From a virus: 25,489 nucleotides of DNA. A model generated the notes under the pieces. The model ran no database searches. It was not told the DNA's origin and saw nothing but the letters and a program-made list of their open reading frames with translations. Position numbers and translations under genes: made by a program. Every line of letters begins with the position of its first letter. The first letter of the stretch is position 1. The DNA is taken from the IMG/VR virus record IMGVR_UViG_3300020405_000561, positions 1 to 25,489 of that record. One strand, given 5' to 3'. Below, one piece after another: positions 1 through 8,486 of this stretch.

Positions 1-111
1 TTTAGACTTAGGTACGGTACGAGGCATTCTTCTCGCAAAATATTCTTTCGCGTAATCTTGTTTAGCTTTTGTATCTTTACGCCCTGTAGCGTGTCCCGAT
101 CTATGTGGCAT
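1..111 (-). CDS. Small basic protein of unknown function, open at the window edge
   Basis: The reading frame starts at an ATG at 111-109 and runs through 37 codons to the window edge without a stop, so its length and C terminus are unknown. The visible part is hydrophilic and basic (MPHRSGHATGRKD, later YFARRMPRTVPKSK), with many Lys, Arg and His and no signal peptide or membrane segment. The ATG overlaps the last base of the holin stop codon (TAATG), the junction used throughout this operon, which supports it as a real gene. No Shine-Dalgarno sequence is visible, so translation probably depends on coupling to the holin. I do not recognise a family. The position next to a holin could suggest a lysis or late accessory role, but nothing in the residues shows that. 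Confidence 0.5.
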   Translation of the reverse strand, partial: MPHRSGHATGRKDTKAKQDYAKEYFARRMPRTVPKSK

Positions 112-299
112 TAGCTTGCCGCTGAAGCTGATCCGTCACCAAACTGCTTGGCAACAACGCTCTTAACAAGGCTGAGAACAGCAGTAGCTCCTGCAAGTCC
201 AGCCGCTTTCATGCTTCCCATGTCACCAATGGTGAACACAGCAAGGAATGACTGCGCGAATGTGGCAATCACTCTCTCTAGTACGTCTTTGTTAAACAT
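111..299 (-). CDS. Putative holin, r1t-like, two transmembrane helices
   Basis: This 62-residue protein has a short polar N terminus (MFNKDVLERV), a first hydrophobic helix at about residues 10-25, a Gly/Met turn, a second hydrophobic helix at about 31-50 rich in Ala, Gly, Leu and Val, and a short Ser/Ala-rich tail. The size, the two helices and the opening (LERV followed by ATFAQSFLAVF) match what I know of the r1t-type phage holins, common in phages of Actinobacteria and lactococci. Holins oligomerise in the cytoplasmic membrane and open it at a set time, ending infection and releasing or activating the endolysin. No endolysin is recognisable in the window; it may lie further left. The start overlaps the preceding stop (TAATG), with a weak AAGG-type ribosome site upstream. 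The assignment rests on length and pattern only. Confidence 0.68.
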   Translation of the reverse strand: MFNKDVLERVIATFAQSFLAVFTIGDMGSMKAAGLAGATAVLSLVKSVVAKQFGDGSASAAS

Positions 300-382
300 T
301 ATTTACGTTTACCTTTCTTTACCTTCTTATAAGGTACTTTCTTTGCCTTCCCTTTGGAAGAGCTAGTTGCATATTTAGGCAT
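299..382 (-). CDS. Lysine-rich 27-residue peptide
   Basis: This is a small gene of 27 codons starting at ATG 382-380 and ending at TAA 301-299. Of its 27 residues, 11 are Lys or Arg, concentrated in the C-terminal two thirds (KGKAKKVPYKKVKKGKRK). A strong ribosome site, AGGAG, lies 8 bases before the ATG, inside the end of the upstream gene. The start overlaps the upstream stop by 8 bases, and its own stop shares one base with the holin start (TAATG). Correct spacing at both ends plus a good ribosome site make it a likely real gene. Short, very basic peptides beside structural genes are seen in other marine phages, but I know no demonstrated function. It could bind nucleic acid, or mainly couple translation to the holin. 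Confidence 0.6.
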   Translation of the reverse strand: MPKYATSSSKGKAKKVPYKKVKKGKRK

Positions 383-1721
383 TAGCCGCTCCTATTCCTG
401 TAGTCGATCCTGTAATCATGGCTCCAGCTTGACCTGTACCACCGCCACGGAATCTAGATATCCTTCTTTCTTTTCTGCGGTTTATTAATTCATCTAATGT
501 TAAAGCATCAGCACCAATACCAAATTCTGCACTAATACCATGCCTTTCATATTCTAAATCAGTAAGCTCACCGGCGTTTTCAGTTTCACCAACATTTTCT
601 AAGAATAACATTTCTTCTTGTTTAAGATTCGCAAAAGAATTCCAGACTTGAGCTTGTGATAAACCAAGATCAGCTATCTGATTAGCCATTTCAGAATCCC
701 AACCCAAATCTAAACCAGCAACCATTGTACCCCAACCACCTACTTCAGCAGTTTTAATATCATCTTGGACTTTAGACCAGTTTTGATTAGGATCTAAAAA
801 CATTTTCATCTGAATAGATTTAGCCCAAGTGGGACCAAACCATAACATAATCGTGTCTTGAACATCTTTCGGTACAGAAAAAGTAATTCGTTCTGCTTCA
901 CTTAATCTTTCAGTAACTTCAGGCGTACCCACACCTGCTCTGATAAGACTTGTTGCTAAACCAGTTTCTTCAATATCAGTTACTTGAACACCAAATTGTT
1001 GCAACAAAGTATGTAGATCTTTTTCAAAAGCAATATACTCTCCGGGAGTTGGGATGGCTTTTTCTCCTGCGGATCTCATTTGATCAATAGCAGGAAACCT
1101 ATCTTTAAATACTTGATGATCGTACATTTCCATTAACGCACGTTCCGCTGTATAACCGGGATCTGATATAAACTTATTTGATGCCCAATTAAACAAAGTA
1201 GTAATCATGTCAGGTTCAAATCCCATATTGCGTAATGCAAGTTGGAATGAATTTTTCATGTTGTTTAATATGGTTTGTTTACTGTCTGCGCTGTCGTATT
1301 CTTCTTGTTGAGGTGGAGTATAGCCATAAGGATTAATAGTGCCGGGAAATGTAGCTTCACCCGTAGGAGCATTAGCCATTACTGTTCCAGCAATATCGCC
1401 ACCTATTTCCATAGCGGCGGCGGCTTGTGCTGGTGTCATATCGAATGCAACTTCTAAATTCTCTTGACCGACACGCCACTTTAAAATATCACTACGGATT
1501 TTTTCAGCGGCTTCCCAACCTGAACCACGGCCACCCTCAACCGTACCAGCTATTTCTCCAGCCCATCTATTAACATCCTCTTGAGTAATAGCAGATGATA
1601 ACTTGCCTTGCCCAACTGCTCCTACACGTTCAATCGTTTGAGCTAAAAGATTTAACGGATCCATTTCATCAAAATCTAAACCCGGAACAGATCGAGCTAA
1701 ATCAAAAAGATTATCTGACAT
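375..1721 (-). CDS. Putative internal virion protein (448 residues)
   Basis: The protein is mostly helical, soluble-looking, and lacks a signal peptide or membrane segment. Around residues 207-245 is a stretch of the type FPAIDQMRSAG followed by PTPGEYIAFE and a Leu/Gln-rich helix. Around 262-290 there is a segment with GVGTPEVTERL. I remember both idioms from late structural proteins of phages of Actinobacteria encoded downstream of terminase and portal, though I cannot search to confirm. The C terminus (from about 413) is Arg-rich (NRRKERRISRFRGGG) and then Gly/Ala/Thr-rich, ending GIGAANA, which looks like a flexible or DNA-contacting tail. The gene is fifth of five large genes in a row and starts within the upstream stop (TGATG), with a GGGG-type ribosome site. 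A role as an ejection protein is inferred from context. Confidence 0.6.
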   Translation of the reverse strand: MSDNLFDLARSVPGLDFDEMDPLNLLAQTIERVGAVGQGKLSSAITQEDVNRWAGEIAGTVEGGRGSGWEAAEKIRSDILKWRVGQENLEVAFDMTPAQAAAAMEIGGDIAGTVMANAPTGEATFPGTINPYGYTPPQQEEYDSADSKQTILNNMKNSFQLALRNMGFEPDMITTLFNWASNKFISDPGYTAERALMEMYDHQVFKDRFPAIDQMRSAGEKAIPTPGEYIAFEKDLHTLLQQFGVQVTDIEETGLATSLIRAGVGTPEVTERLSEAERITFSVPKDVQDTIMLWFGPTWAKSIQMKMFLDPNQNWSKVQDDIKTAEVGGWGTMVAGLDLGWDSEMANQIADLGLSQAQVWNSFANLKQEEMLFLENVGETENAGELTDLEYERHGISAEFGIGADALTLDELINRRKERRISRFRGGGTGQAGAMITGSTTGIGAANA

Positions 1722-3379
1722 CAGTAATCACCCCTTAACATACGTGCTACTCCTGTAATGAAATCATTATGAAAGTTTTGGAATTCTCTATTGTGCTGGA
1801 ACCTATCTACATTTTGTCGTGCCGCCAGAGCTAACTCATTAGCAGTTCTAAAATGTCTGTTGCCTTGTTCATCTCTAGTTACATAATTAGCCATCAACCA
1901 AGGATCATCAGGTAAAAGATCAGGAGCATTCCAAAGATTTTTAACAGCTAAGTACTGTCCTTGTAATGTATCTTTGATAGATACTCCTTGAGCGATATAA
2001 TCTTCTCGTTCTTCAGGAGTGAAAGGCCAATCGACCTGATTAAATGCTCTTGTAAGTATCATGTCATCAACTGTTTCTTTATCTATCTTTTCGGATTTAA
2101 CATCTTTAGCCCATTTACGTAAATCATTAACATCAATATCCATGAAGTTAGCTTTAGCTAAGGCTTTCCATTCATTCATAAGCGCAGAGATGCTACCTAT
2201 ACCAATAGTTGTATCTCGGAATCTTTCTTTAAGATTACCGTCTTCATCTACCCACTCATTGAGAAATATCTTTTCAACAATTTGTATAGCTTTTTCTCTA
2301 AATTGGTCTGGAGTAAATTGTTCTCTATCGCGTCCAAGTTTATAACTCGCTCCACCGCTAACCATGATTCGATAAGCGTATCTAGCAATATCAAAGTGGT
2401 TAATTATACCACTTTCTATAAACTCTCCTCCTCCTTGTCTTTCAATAGCTTCAATCGCGTATCCTTTAAATTCTTCTAGTGCGGCATTATAAGGATTACT
2501 TGCACTTGGATCGGTATATGGAGGGTAATCATTATAATCAGGAAGACCAGTTATACCTGCACCATAAACTGGGTCAAGAAAACTGGTTCCCATTCCGGGT
2601 GCGCCTACACCACCTGATTGATACCAAAACTCTAGATGGCTTTTAACACCATCTTCAATGTCACGCCACCAACTTTGGTTATATAAACCATGCGTGTCAT
2701 CATAAAAGAAATCCATTTGTAATTGCTCAATGGATACACCCATAGCTGAAGCTACATCTTCAGGTTGTTCATTAAATTTTTCTACCCAAAAGTCAAAGAA
2801 ATCTTCTACTCTAGGATCAACGTCACCCCATAAATCTAACCAATTCCAATCGCCTAACATTCCTCCACTGCCGGGAATATAAGGAAGTTCAGTTAATGAA
2901 ACAGGAAGAGACTCAGGTTCACTTACTGCTTCAGGAGCAGGATCGTTTTCACCTGTTTGTTCTATTAAATTTTCAAGAGATTCAAATTGTTGTAATGAAT
3001 CTTGCATTGTAGGAACAACAGAAAAATGATCGTAATGATCTAATTGGAACTGAACAAAATCTTGAAAGTTGCCTGCGCCTGATTCAACAGCAATCTTTCC
3101 GAACTGCCAAATATTATTAGCCATTAATAAGAAAGGCACTAACGATAATGCGTTTCTTTGCTCATTGCCAGAAAGGTTACTAATTATTAATCTTTCAATC
3201 TCTTCAGGTGTTGATCCTTCTAATGCCGCAGTTTCTATAAGAGGGTAGAAAAAATTATAAAACGAATCTGATAATTCAACATCTATATAATATTGATCTG
3301 TGATTTCTTGAAGAAAGTTTCTGAATCCTTCCTCATTAAGCATCACACCTTGTGGTCCTTGAGGTGGCTCTTCTGCCAT
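1721..3379 (-). CDS. Putative internal virion protein (552 residues)
   Basis: No catalytic motif is recognisable. The N-terminal third is acidic and helical, followed by a Pro/Glu/Ser-rich linker at about residues 140-175. The middle is Trp-, Tyr- and Asp-rich with Gly/Pro loops (YQSGGVGAPGMG, then repeated Pro/Tyr/Asp turns). The C-terminal 220 residues are a regular helical region with alternating charged and hydrophobic positions, ending in a short helix and RMLRGDY. This C-terminal layout resembles the ends of internal or tail-associated proteins I know from actinobacterial phages, but I recognise it only by style. Start and stop both lie in one-base overlaps (TAATG upstream, TGATG downstream), and AAGGAG precedes the start at good spacing. 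The function stays unassigned; a virion protein is the likely class. Confidence 0.58.
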   Translation of the reverse strand: MAEEPPQGPQGVMLNEEGFRNFLQEITDQYYIDVELSDSFYNFFYPLIETAALEGSTPEEIERLIISNLSGNEQRNALSLVPFLLMANNIWQFGKIAVESGAGNFQDFVQFQLDHYDHFSVVPTMQDSLQQFESLENLIEQTGENDPAPEAVSEPESLPVSLTELPYIPGSGGMLGDWNWLDLWGDVDPRVEDFFDFWVEKFNEQPEDVASAMGVSIEQLQMDFFYDDTHGLYNQSWWRDIEDGVKSHLEFWYQSGGVGAPGMGTSFLDPVYGAGITGLPDYNDYPPYTDPSASNPYNAALEEFKGYAIEAIERQGGGEFIESGIINHFDIARYAYRIMVSGGASYKLGRDREQFTPDQFREKAIQIVEKIFLNEWVDEDGNLKERFRDTTIGIGSISALMNEWKALAKANFMDIDVNDLRKWAKDVKSEKIDKETVDDMILTRAFNQVDWPFTPEEREDYIAQGVSIKDTLQGQYLAVKNLWNAPDLLPDDPWLMANYVTRDEQGNRHFRTANELALAARQNVDRFQHNREFQNFHNDFITGVARMLRGDY

Positions 3380-6165
3380 TACGTTCTCCTTCTTAAGCCA
3401 GCATCAGGATAAAACATTTGTTGCATAGCAAATTTCTTTAAACGATCAGGATCCCATTCTTCTCCATTAGAAGGACGGATAGTATTACGATTCGGCTTTC
3501 TCCATATATGAGGAAGATCAGAAGATACTTCCACACCAAACTGTGGAGCTAAACGTATAGCTTCTTCTTGATCTTTCATAGTTTCATAACCTACAAATAC
3601 TGCATCTCCGTTTTCTAATTGTGTTTGAACATCTTTCGGTATAACTGTTTGAGGATTAATACCTTGTTTACGTAAATCACCTACAGCATTTTTATATAAA
3701 GATGGATCTTCCGCACCAGAAATAATTGTCGAACCAGCTAAAGCAGAGTTCATACCAAAAATTTGATTAGCAATACCCGGATTTAAAGAATCAATACTTT
3801 GATGCCCAGTACCTCGCGCACCTCTACCTATAACATCTCCTAATTTACTAGCGAAATCAATAAGTTTACTTGCGTGATCTGGATTTGTTGCTAACCATGT
3901 TGTTACTGCCGCGCCACCAGCACCAGCTAGTAACCAACCATACAATTTCCTAGTATTTTCTTGACCATAAATACTATCTTGATCGAATAACTTGCCTTTA
4001 CCCGGACCACCAAGAGGTAAGTCTGGTGTTGCTGTTGGTTTTATCTTTGGATCTTCATGATATTTTCTTGCACGTAAAAATTTTGCTAATGCTTCTCTTT
4101 CTTGTGGTGAGTCACCAGTATCATAGAGACTTAAAGAGTCTGGAAGAATTTCATCATCTTGATTAAATGGTTGTCTAGATAAATCTAAACCATCAATTAT
4201 TTCCTCATCAGTTAAACCATCTCCAAAGTATGGATCTTTAGATAACTGTGCAGTGTAGTCTGCTATCATTTGATCTAATTGTTCAACATTCACATCCATA
4301 TCTATTAGCTCAAAAAATTGTGCTAACTGATCGTCGTTATGAACATTCATTCGTAACCAATCTTCACCAAATCCTAAGTCTTTTATCTTTTGATAATCCG
4401 CATCAGCGGCGTTAGCCATAAAAGAATCCCAACCATCATAAGCAGGGATGCCCATCTCGTCGCCTACCCTTTTAACAAAATCAGTAATGCCTTCATCCCA
4501 TTCATCTGGTGGTGGTGAATTTATTTCATCTAAAAATTTCTGTATGCCAGCATCAGGACTATCCTTTTCTAACATTTCTTCCATTTGTTGTATGCCCCAC
4601 TCAGGACTTTCAGTAAGCGCTTTTCTTTCACGGTTAGCTATAGCTTGTCGCATAAAAGGTAACAGATCTTCTTTGCTAATCTTGTCAGGGAATTCGTAAC
4701 CCATCCCACCCTTAATAGGATCACCTTTATATTCCTGTTTAAACAAACTTAAAGCGTCAGCTAAAGTATTAGGATCACGCCAAGGATCATCATCAATCAT
4801 TGGAGCGCTACGATCCCAAAGAGACTGCACTCTTTCTGCGTTTTGGCTATAAAAAGCATCATCAAGTAAATCAGATTGAGATAACTCATCTAAAACTTCT
4901 CGGATTTGTTTCGGAGTCATTCCTCCATGTTCCGCAGTTTTACCTGCAATATAATTTTCGTATTCATTTATTTGATGTTCGAGTTCCATTAACTCGTTAT
5001 CCCATTGTTCTCTATTAAGTTTTCTATTAAGAGGAATAGGATCAGTTAATCCTTTCCCTTCATCTATTAATTTTATAAACTCTCTTACACCCGGATCAGG
5101 ATTAACACGTTGCCAATACTCCTGTACTGCTATTTCATATTCACGTACTGAAGCAAAATCTGAAGGGTCAGGTTTTTCATAGTTCTTATAACCTCTCCCT
5201 CTATCTACTATTACCAATGATTCGACATCCACGGGCGCCGAATCATCAGGTCGTCTAATAGTTGATATTGGATTTGGACCTTGATCTGGACCAGCTACTC
5301 TCGGAGTTGATCTTGATCTAGTGCCGTCTGGTAAAAGTGTTAATTGATTTCTTTTTAATCTGTTTGCAGGATTAAGCCAACGTGTAAAAGATGTAATTGC
5401 TTTACCCATAGCCTGCCGGCCAGCAGGACCAAGCATCGCACCTATGCCTAATTCAAGTCCCCATTCAATAGCGCTATTAGGAACTAAAGGTATCAGATGA
5501 TCGAACTTACCTTCATGTGGCATCTTTGCAGGGTATGGATCAATTTTAAATTCTTGATTACTAGAAGTAAAACGATTAAGCAATGTATTTTGCTCGGCTT
5601 GCATCCGTTTTCTTTCGTCTTCGGTTGCATTCATCCACTCATCATTAGGGCGTAGCTTTACTCCCGGTCGTTTAGGATCACCACCAGAAGCTATAACTTC
5701 TTCAGTGTTAGGCCCACGAAATGATCCCATTCGCCCCATAACAATATTGCTAGGACGATGCGCGCCGCTCATAGCCCCTGATTGAAATATTCCTGTTCTA
5801 TCAAAAGGATTTTTATGATAAAAATTATGGCCATCGACATCCCACGCATACATAATGTCATGCGAACTAACACCCAAAGTTGTTAATACATCAATTACTC
5901 CGTCATATGTTAAACCTAAATCGTTTAAAATTACATCAGCTTGCTTTACAAAAAGTTCAGACTCAACAGGAAAATTTAATTCGTTTCTAGATAATCTTGC
6001 ATTAATACCTTTAGGAAAACTACCCGGATCAGCAGTAGCAGTACTTCTTCCTATCTTTCTTTGATGCGCCATAGGCACACCCATCTCCGATACACCAACA
6101 TGCACAGCACGTAAAAGTTCTAAATAAGCTGAAGCTACATCACGATCAGAATATTTAACTGTCAT
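3379..6165 (-). CDS. Large putative internal virion protein with one hydrophobic segment (928 residues)
   Basis: The protein has a helical N-terminal 150 residues, a Pro/Arg/Asp-rich low-complexity middle (about 270-330), then long acidic helical stretches to about 700. One clear hydrophobic segment (GWLLAGAGGAAVTTWLA, about residues 737-757) is preceded by basic residues and followed by helices. It could be a transmembrane helix or a membrane-inserting segment used when the protein is ejected into the host. The C terminus is basic (AGLRRRT). I find no lytic transglycosylase, peptidase or polymerase motif. The start overlaps the upstream stop by four bases (ATGA) and has a GGGAG ribosome site; the stop is a TAATG with the next gene. 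The size, the position among other giant genes and the Gly/Ala segment favour an ejection-type virion protein, but this is inference. Confidence 0.55.
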   Translation of the reverse strand: MTVKYSDRDVASAYLELLRAVHVGVSEMGVPMAHQRKIGRSTATADPGSFPKGINARLSRNELNFPVESELFVKQADVILNDLGLTYDGVIDVLTTLGVSSHDIMYAWDVDGHNFYHKNPFDRTGIFQSGAMSGAHRPSNIVMGRMGSFRGPNTEEVIASGGDPKRPGVKLRPNDEWMNATEDERKRMQAEQNTLLNRFTSSNQEFKIDPYPAKMPHEGKFDHLIPLVPNSAIEWGLELGIGAMLGPAGRQAMGKAITSFTRWLNPANRLKRNQLTLLPDGTRSRSTPRVAGPDQGPNPISTIRRPDDSAPVDVESLVIVDRGRGYKNYEKPDPSDFASVREYEIAVQEYWQRVNPDPGVREFIKLIDEGKGLTDPIPLNRKLNREQWDNELMELEHQINEYENYIAGKTAEHGGMTPKQIREVLDELSQSDLLDDAFYSQNAERVQSLWDRSAPMIDDDPWRDPNTLADALSLFKQEYKGDPIKGGMGYEFPDKISKEDLLPFMRQAIANRERKALTESPEWGIQQMEEMLEKDSPDAGIQKFLDEINSPPPDEWDEGITDFVKRVGDEMGIPAYDGWDSFMANAADADYQKIKDLGFGEDWLRMNVHNDDQLAQFFELIDMDVNVEQLDQMIADYTAQLSKDPYFGDGLTDEEIIDGLDLSRQPFNQDDEILPDSLSLYDTGDSPQEREALAKFLRARKYHEDPKIKPTATPDLPLGGPGKGKLFDQDSIYGQENTRKLYGWLLAGAGGAAVTTWLATNPDHASKLIDFASKLGDVIGRGARGTGHQSIDSLNPGIANQIFGMNSALAGSTIISGAEDPSLYKNAVGDLRKQGINPQTVIPKDVQTQLENGDAVFVGYETMKDQEEAIRLAPQFGVEVSSDLPHIWRKPNRNTIRPSNGEEWDPDRLKKFAMQQMFYPDAGLRRRT

Positions 6166-8486
6166 ACATTTCTCCCGGCTGGCATACTGGTTAAATCACG
6201 ACGGCGGCTTATTACACTAGCTAACTGTCCAAATGGTTGTGGATTAATACCAGTCAACTGATTAGCTCTAGCTATTCTTTCTTGTAATGTTCCATAAAGT
6301 TCAGGCGTTTCAACATCTTCAAGAACAACAGCTTCACGTATTTCTTGCGCCATGCGCTCATAATCTCTGATTGTATAATTAAAATCTGCCCCGACTCTTG
6401 AACCTAAAGTATTACCAAAATTATTAAGAGCGTTAGCTAATGATCCCACTTCACCTATAGCTGTTTCTTCTCCTTGTTGTTTAATTAAATCTAAAAAGAA
6501 ACTAATAATAACATCTCTTGCGGCTTTTCTAGTAACAGGACGCGGATCTACAAAATCGTCATATACAACATCCATGTTATATATTGTCCCTCGATCTTGA
6601 GTTGTAACTTCAGGAACATTTTGCAACTGACCCGGATTTAAACCAGCCTGATACATAGGCATAGTAGAAGTACCCGGATCCCAAGCTGGAGAATTTTCTA
6701 TTGCTTCCAACTCTTCATCACTAAGAGCGCCAGATCGTTTAGCATAACGATAGTAATCAAAAGCAGAATCATTAGCTCCTATGAAAACATTATCTTCCCA
6801 ATCCTCGTCTTGATAAAATAATCTCATCGCTACTTCAGCAACCATTTGTTGTTCAGGAGTTCCTCCACCACCAAATGCTTCTTCTTGTTCCTCAAGTGTA
6901 AGTTCTTTTATATCTTTCTTTAATTCTTTACGAACTATATCTTTACCTTCTTCAGTAAAAGTTCGCCCACTTCTACTAGCGAGACTATCTAAGCCACTAA
7001 TAACAGACTCTATTGCGCTTACATACTGTCCTTCACGCCCACCTCTTTCTGGTAAAGTCTCAAGTTTTCTAGCAACACTAGCGTGAACAACTTTATCTAA
7101 ATAAGCTGTACCATCAGGAGACAAGTTTGCTATATCTCCATCAGCTTGTCTTAACCCTTCATTAATAAGATCTGCTTGTAGCATTTGAAGAGCATCAATA
7201 CTTGGATCAACGTTTGCTCCTTGTTCACCTCTTACAAGTCCCGGTATTTCTAATTTGCCCCATTCAGCAGGAGCGCTCATATATCCCCACGCATAAAGTT
7301 CTTGTTGTATTCTTGCAAGAACAGATGAATATCCGCTTCCATCTTTTGTCTCGTTATATAATCTATCCATGAAATAGCTTGCGTCCATCGGTCCGATTTT
7401 GCCACCAGAAAATAAATCTTTAACGCTTTGAATATCTCCAAATGGTGTGCCATCGAAAGAAGTAATGAATGCTATTTGATCTTGTGGTGCTTGTGTTTGC
7501 CCATCTTCTAACAAACCTGTTTGTTCTGCCATTAGTCCTTGGCCAAGAGTTCCTACTGATGGTCCTATAAGTATTGCTCTGTTGTTTCCTAATAGTTCCT
7601 CTTGTGCGGCGATTAAAGCATTTTCAAAGTTTTGTGCTACTAAATGTTCAAAAGCATTATGTCCCCACATTTGATTCATATTTGCTATATTGACTTCTTC
7701 GTTTCCTAAACTACCAAAAGTCCTGAGGATCTGAGCCATCGTGTCTCTACCTGCTTGAAAATCTTCTGCGTAATAAGGTTTATCCCATCCTCTATCTTCC
7801 CAATCCCAACTATCATCAGGATTAGCAGAAGCCATTACATCAAAAGCTTTTTGAAGTTCACCTTCTATTCTTTGTTTAACTTGTGGTATTGAATCCCAGT
7901 TGTCAGCAATAAACATTAAAACTTCATTTCGTGACTCTACACCAGCAAGATCCAAAAGGCGTGTTTGAGGAATACCTGCTTTATCTTGAATAGTAAAAGA
8001 TGCTCCTAATGGTGCGCCTTCTCGTTCAACTTGACTAATGCCATGACCAATAAGCCAATTAATAAATTTTATAAATGCACTTTGTTTACTCATGCCAGCA
8101 AAATGGATTTCTTTTATAGCAGTACGATTCCCTTGTTCTGCTAAATCACCACCATCTGATTCATAAAAAGATTTTGAATCTTTTCTTTTATCTTGTTCTC
8201 TCTCTTCTTTTGTTCCTAAGAGCCATTCATCAAGCCATGTGAATGGGCCTATAATTTCAAGTCCTTTTTTATGAGCATCGCGCTGAAATTCGAAGTATGC
8301 TCTACCAGCTCGACCAACGTTTTCAGCACCTATTCGGTAATGATCCCCTTCTGGTCCCATGATTGTGTCATATACTGCATCAGCACCTCGACCTACAATG
8401 TCATGCGCTTCATCACGAATCTCTTCTATTGCTGGAGCCATCGCTTCATTAAGACCAGTCGGATCAGGTAAACCCATATCACTCAT
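6162..8486 (-). CDS. Large putative internal virion protein, possible peptidoglycan-binding-like segment (774 residues)
   Basis: The protein is acidic and mostly helical. An N-terminal region of about 130 residues is amphipathic and highly charged, including a Lys/Glu/Asp cluster. Around residues 385-440, a run with VLARIQQELYAWGYM, a Pro/Gly turn and then DPSIDALQMLQADLINEGL resembles the helix-turn-helix layout of small peptidoglycan-binding modules (helix, GY turn, D..T/S, helix). I have met similar runs in proteins of actinobacterial phages, but the match is weak and by eye only. A second helical block with many Glu follows at about 495-560, and a Pro/Ile-rich part ends in a basic tail (RRRDLTSMPAGRNV). 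The start lies in the stop of the 2734-residue gene (TGATG) with AGGAG about 10 bases upstream. It could help the ejected proteins cross the cell wall; this is unproven. Confidence 0.55.
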   Translation of the reverse strand: MSDMGLPDPTGLNEAMAPAIEEIRDEAHDIVGRGADAVYDTIMGPEGDHYRIGAENVGRAGRAYFEFQRDAHKKGLEIIGPFTWLDEWLLGTKEEREQDKRKDSKSFYESDGGDLAEQGNRTAIKEIHFAGMSKQSAFIKFINWLIGHGISQVEREGAPLGASFTIQDKAGIPQTRLLDLAGVESRNEVLMFIADNWDSIPQVKQRIEGELQKAFDVMASANPDDSWDWEDRGWDKPYYAEDFQAGRDTMAQILRTFGSLGNEEVNIANMNQMWGHNAFEHLVAQNFENALIAAQEELLGNNRAILIGPSVGTLGQGLMAEQTGLLEDGQTQAPQDQIAFITSFDGTPFGDIQSVKDLFSGGKIGPMDASYFMDRLYNETKDGSGYSSVLARIQQELYAWGYMSAPAEWGKLEIPGLVRGEQGANVDPSIDALQMLQADLINEGLRQADGDIANLSPDGTAYLDKVVHASVARKLETLPERGGREGQYVSAIESVISGLDSLASRSGRTFTEEGKDIVRKELKKDIKELTLEEQEEAFGGGGTPEQQMVAEVAMRLFYQDEDWEDNVFIGANDSAFDYYRYAKRSGALSDEELEAIENSPAWDPGTSTMPMYQAGLNPGQLQNVPEVTTQDRGTIYNMDVVYDDFVDPRPVTRKAARDVIISFFLDLIKQQGEETAIGEVGSLANALNNFGNTLGSRVGADFNYTIRDYERMAQEIREAVVLEDVETPELYGTLQERIARANQLTGINPQPFGQLASVISRRRDLTSMPAGRNV

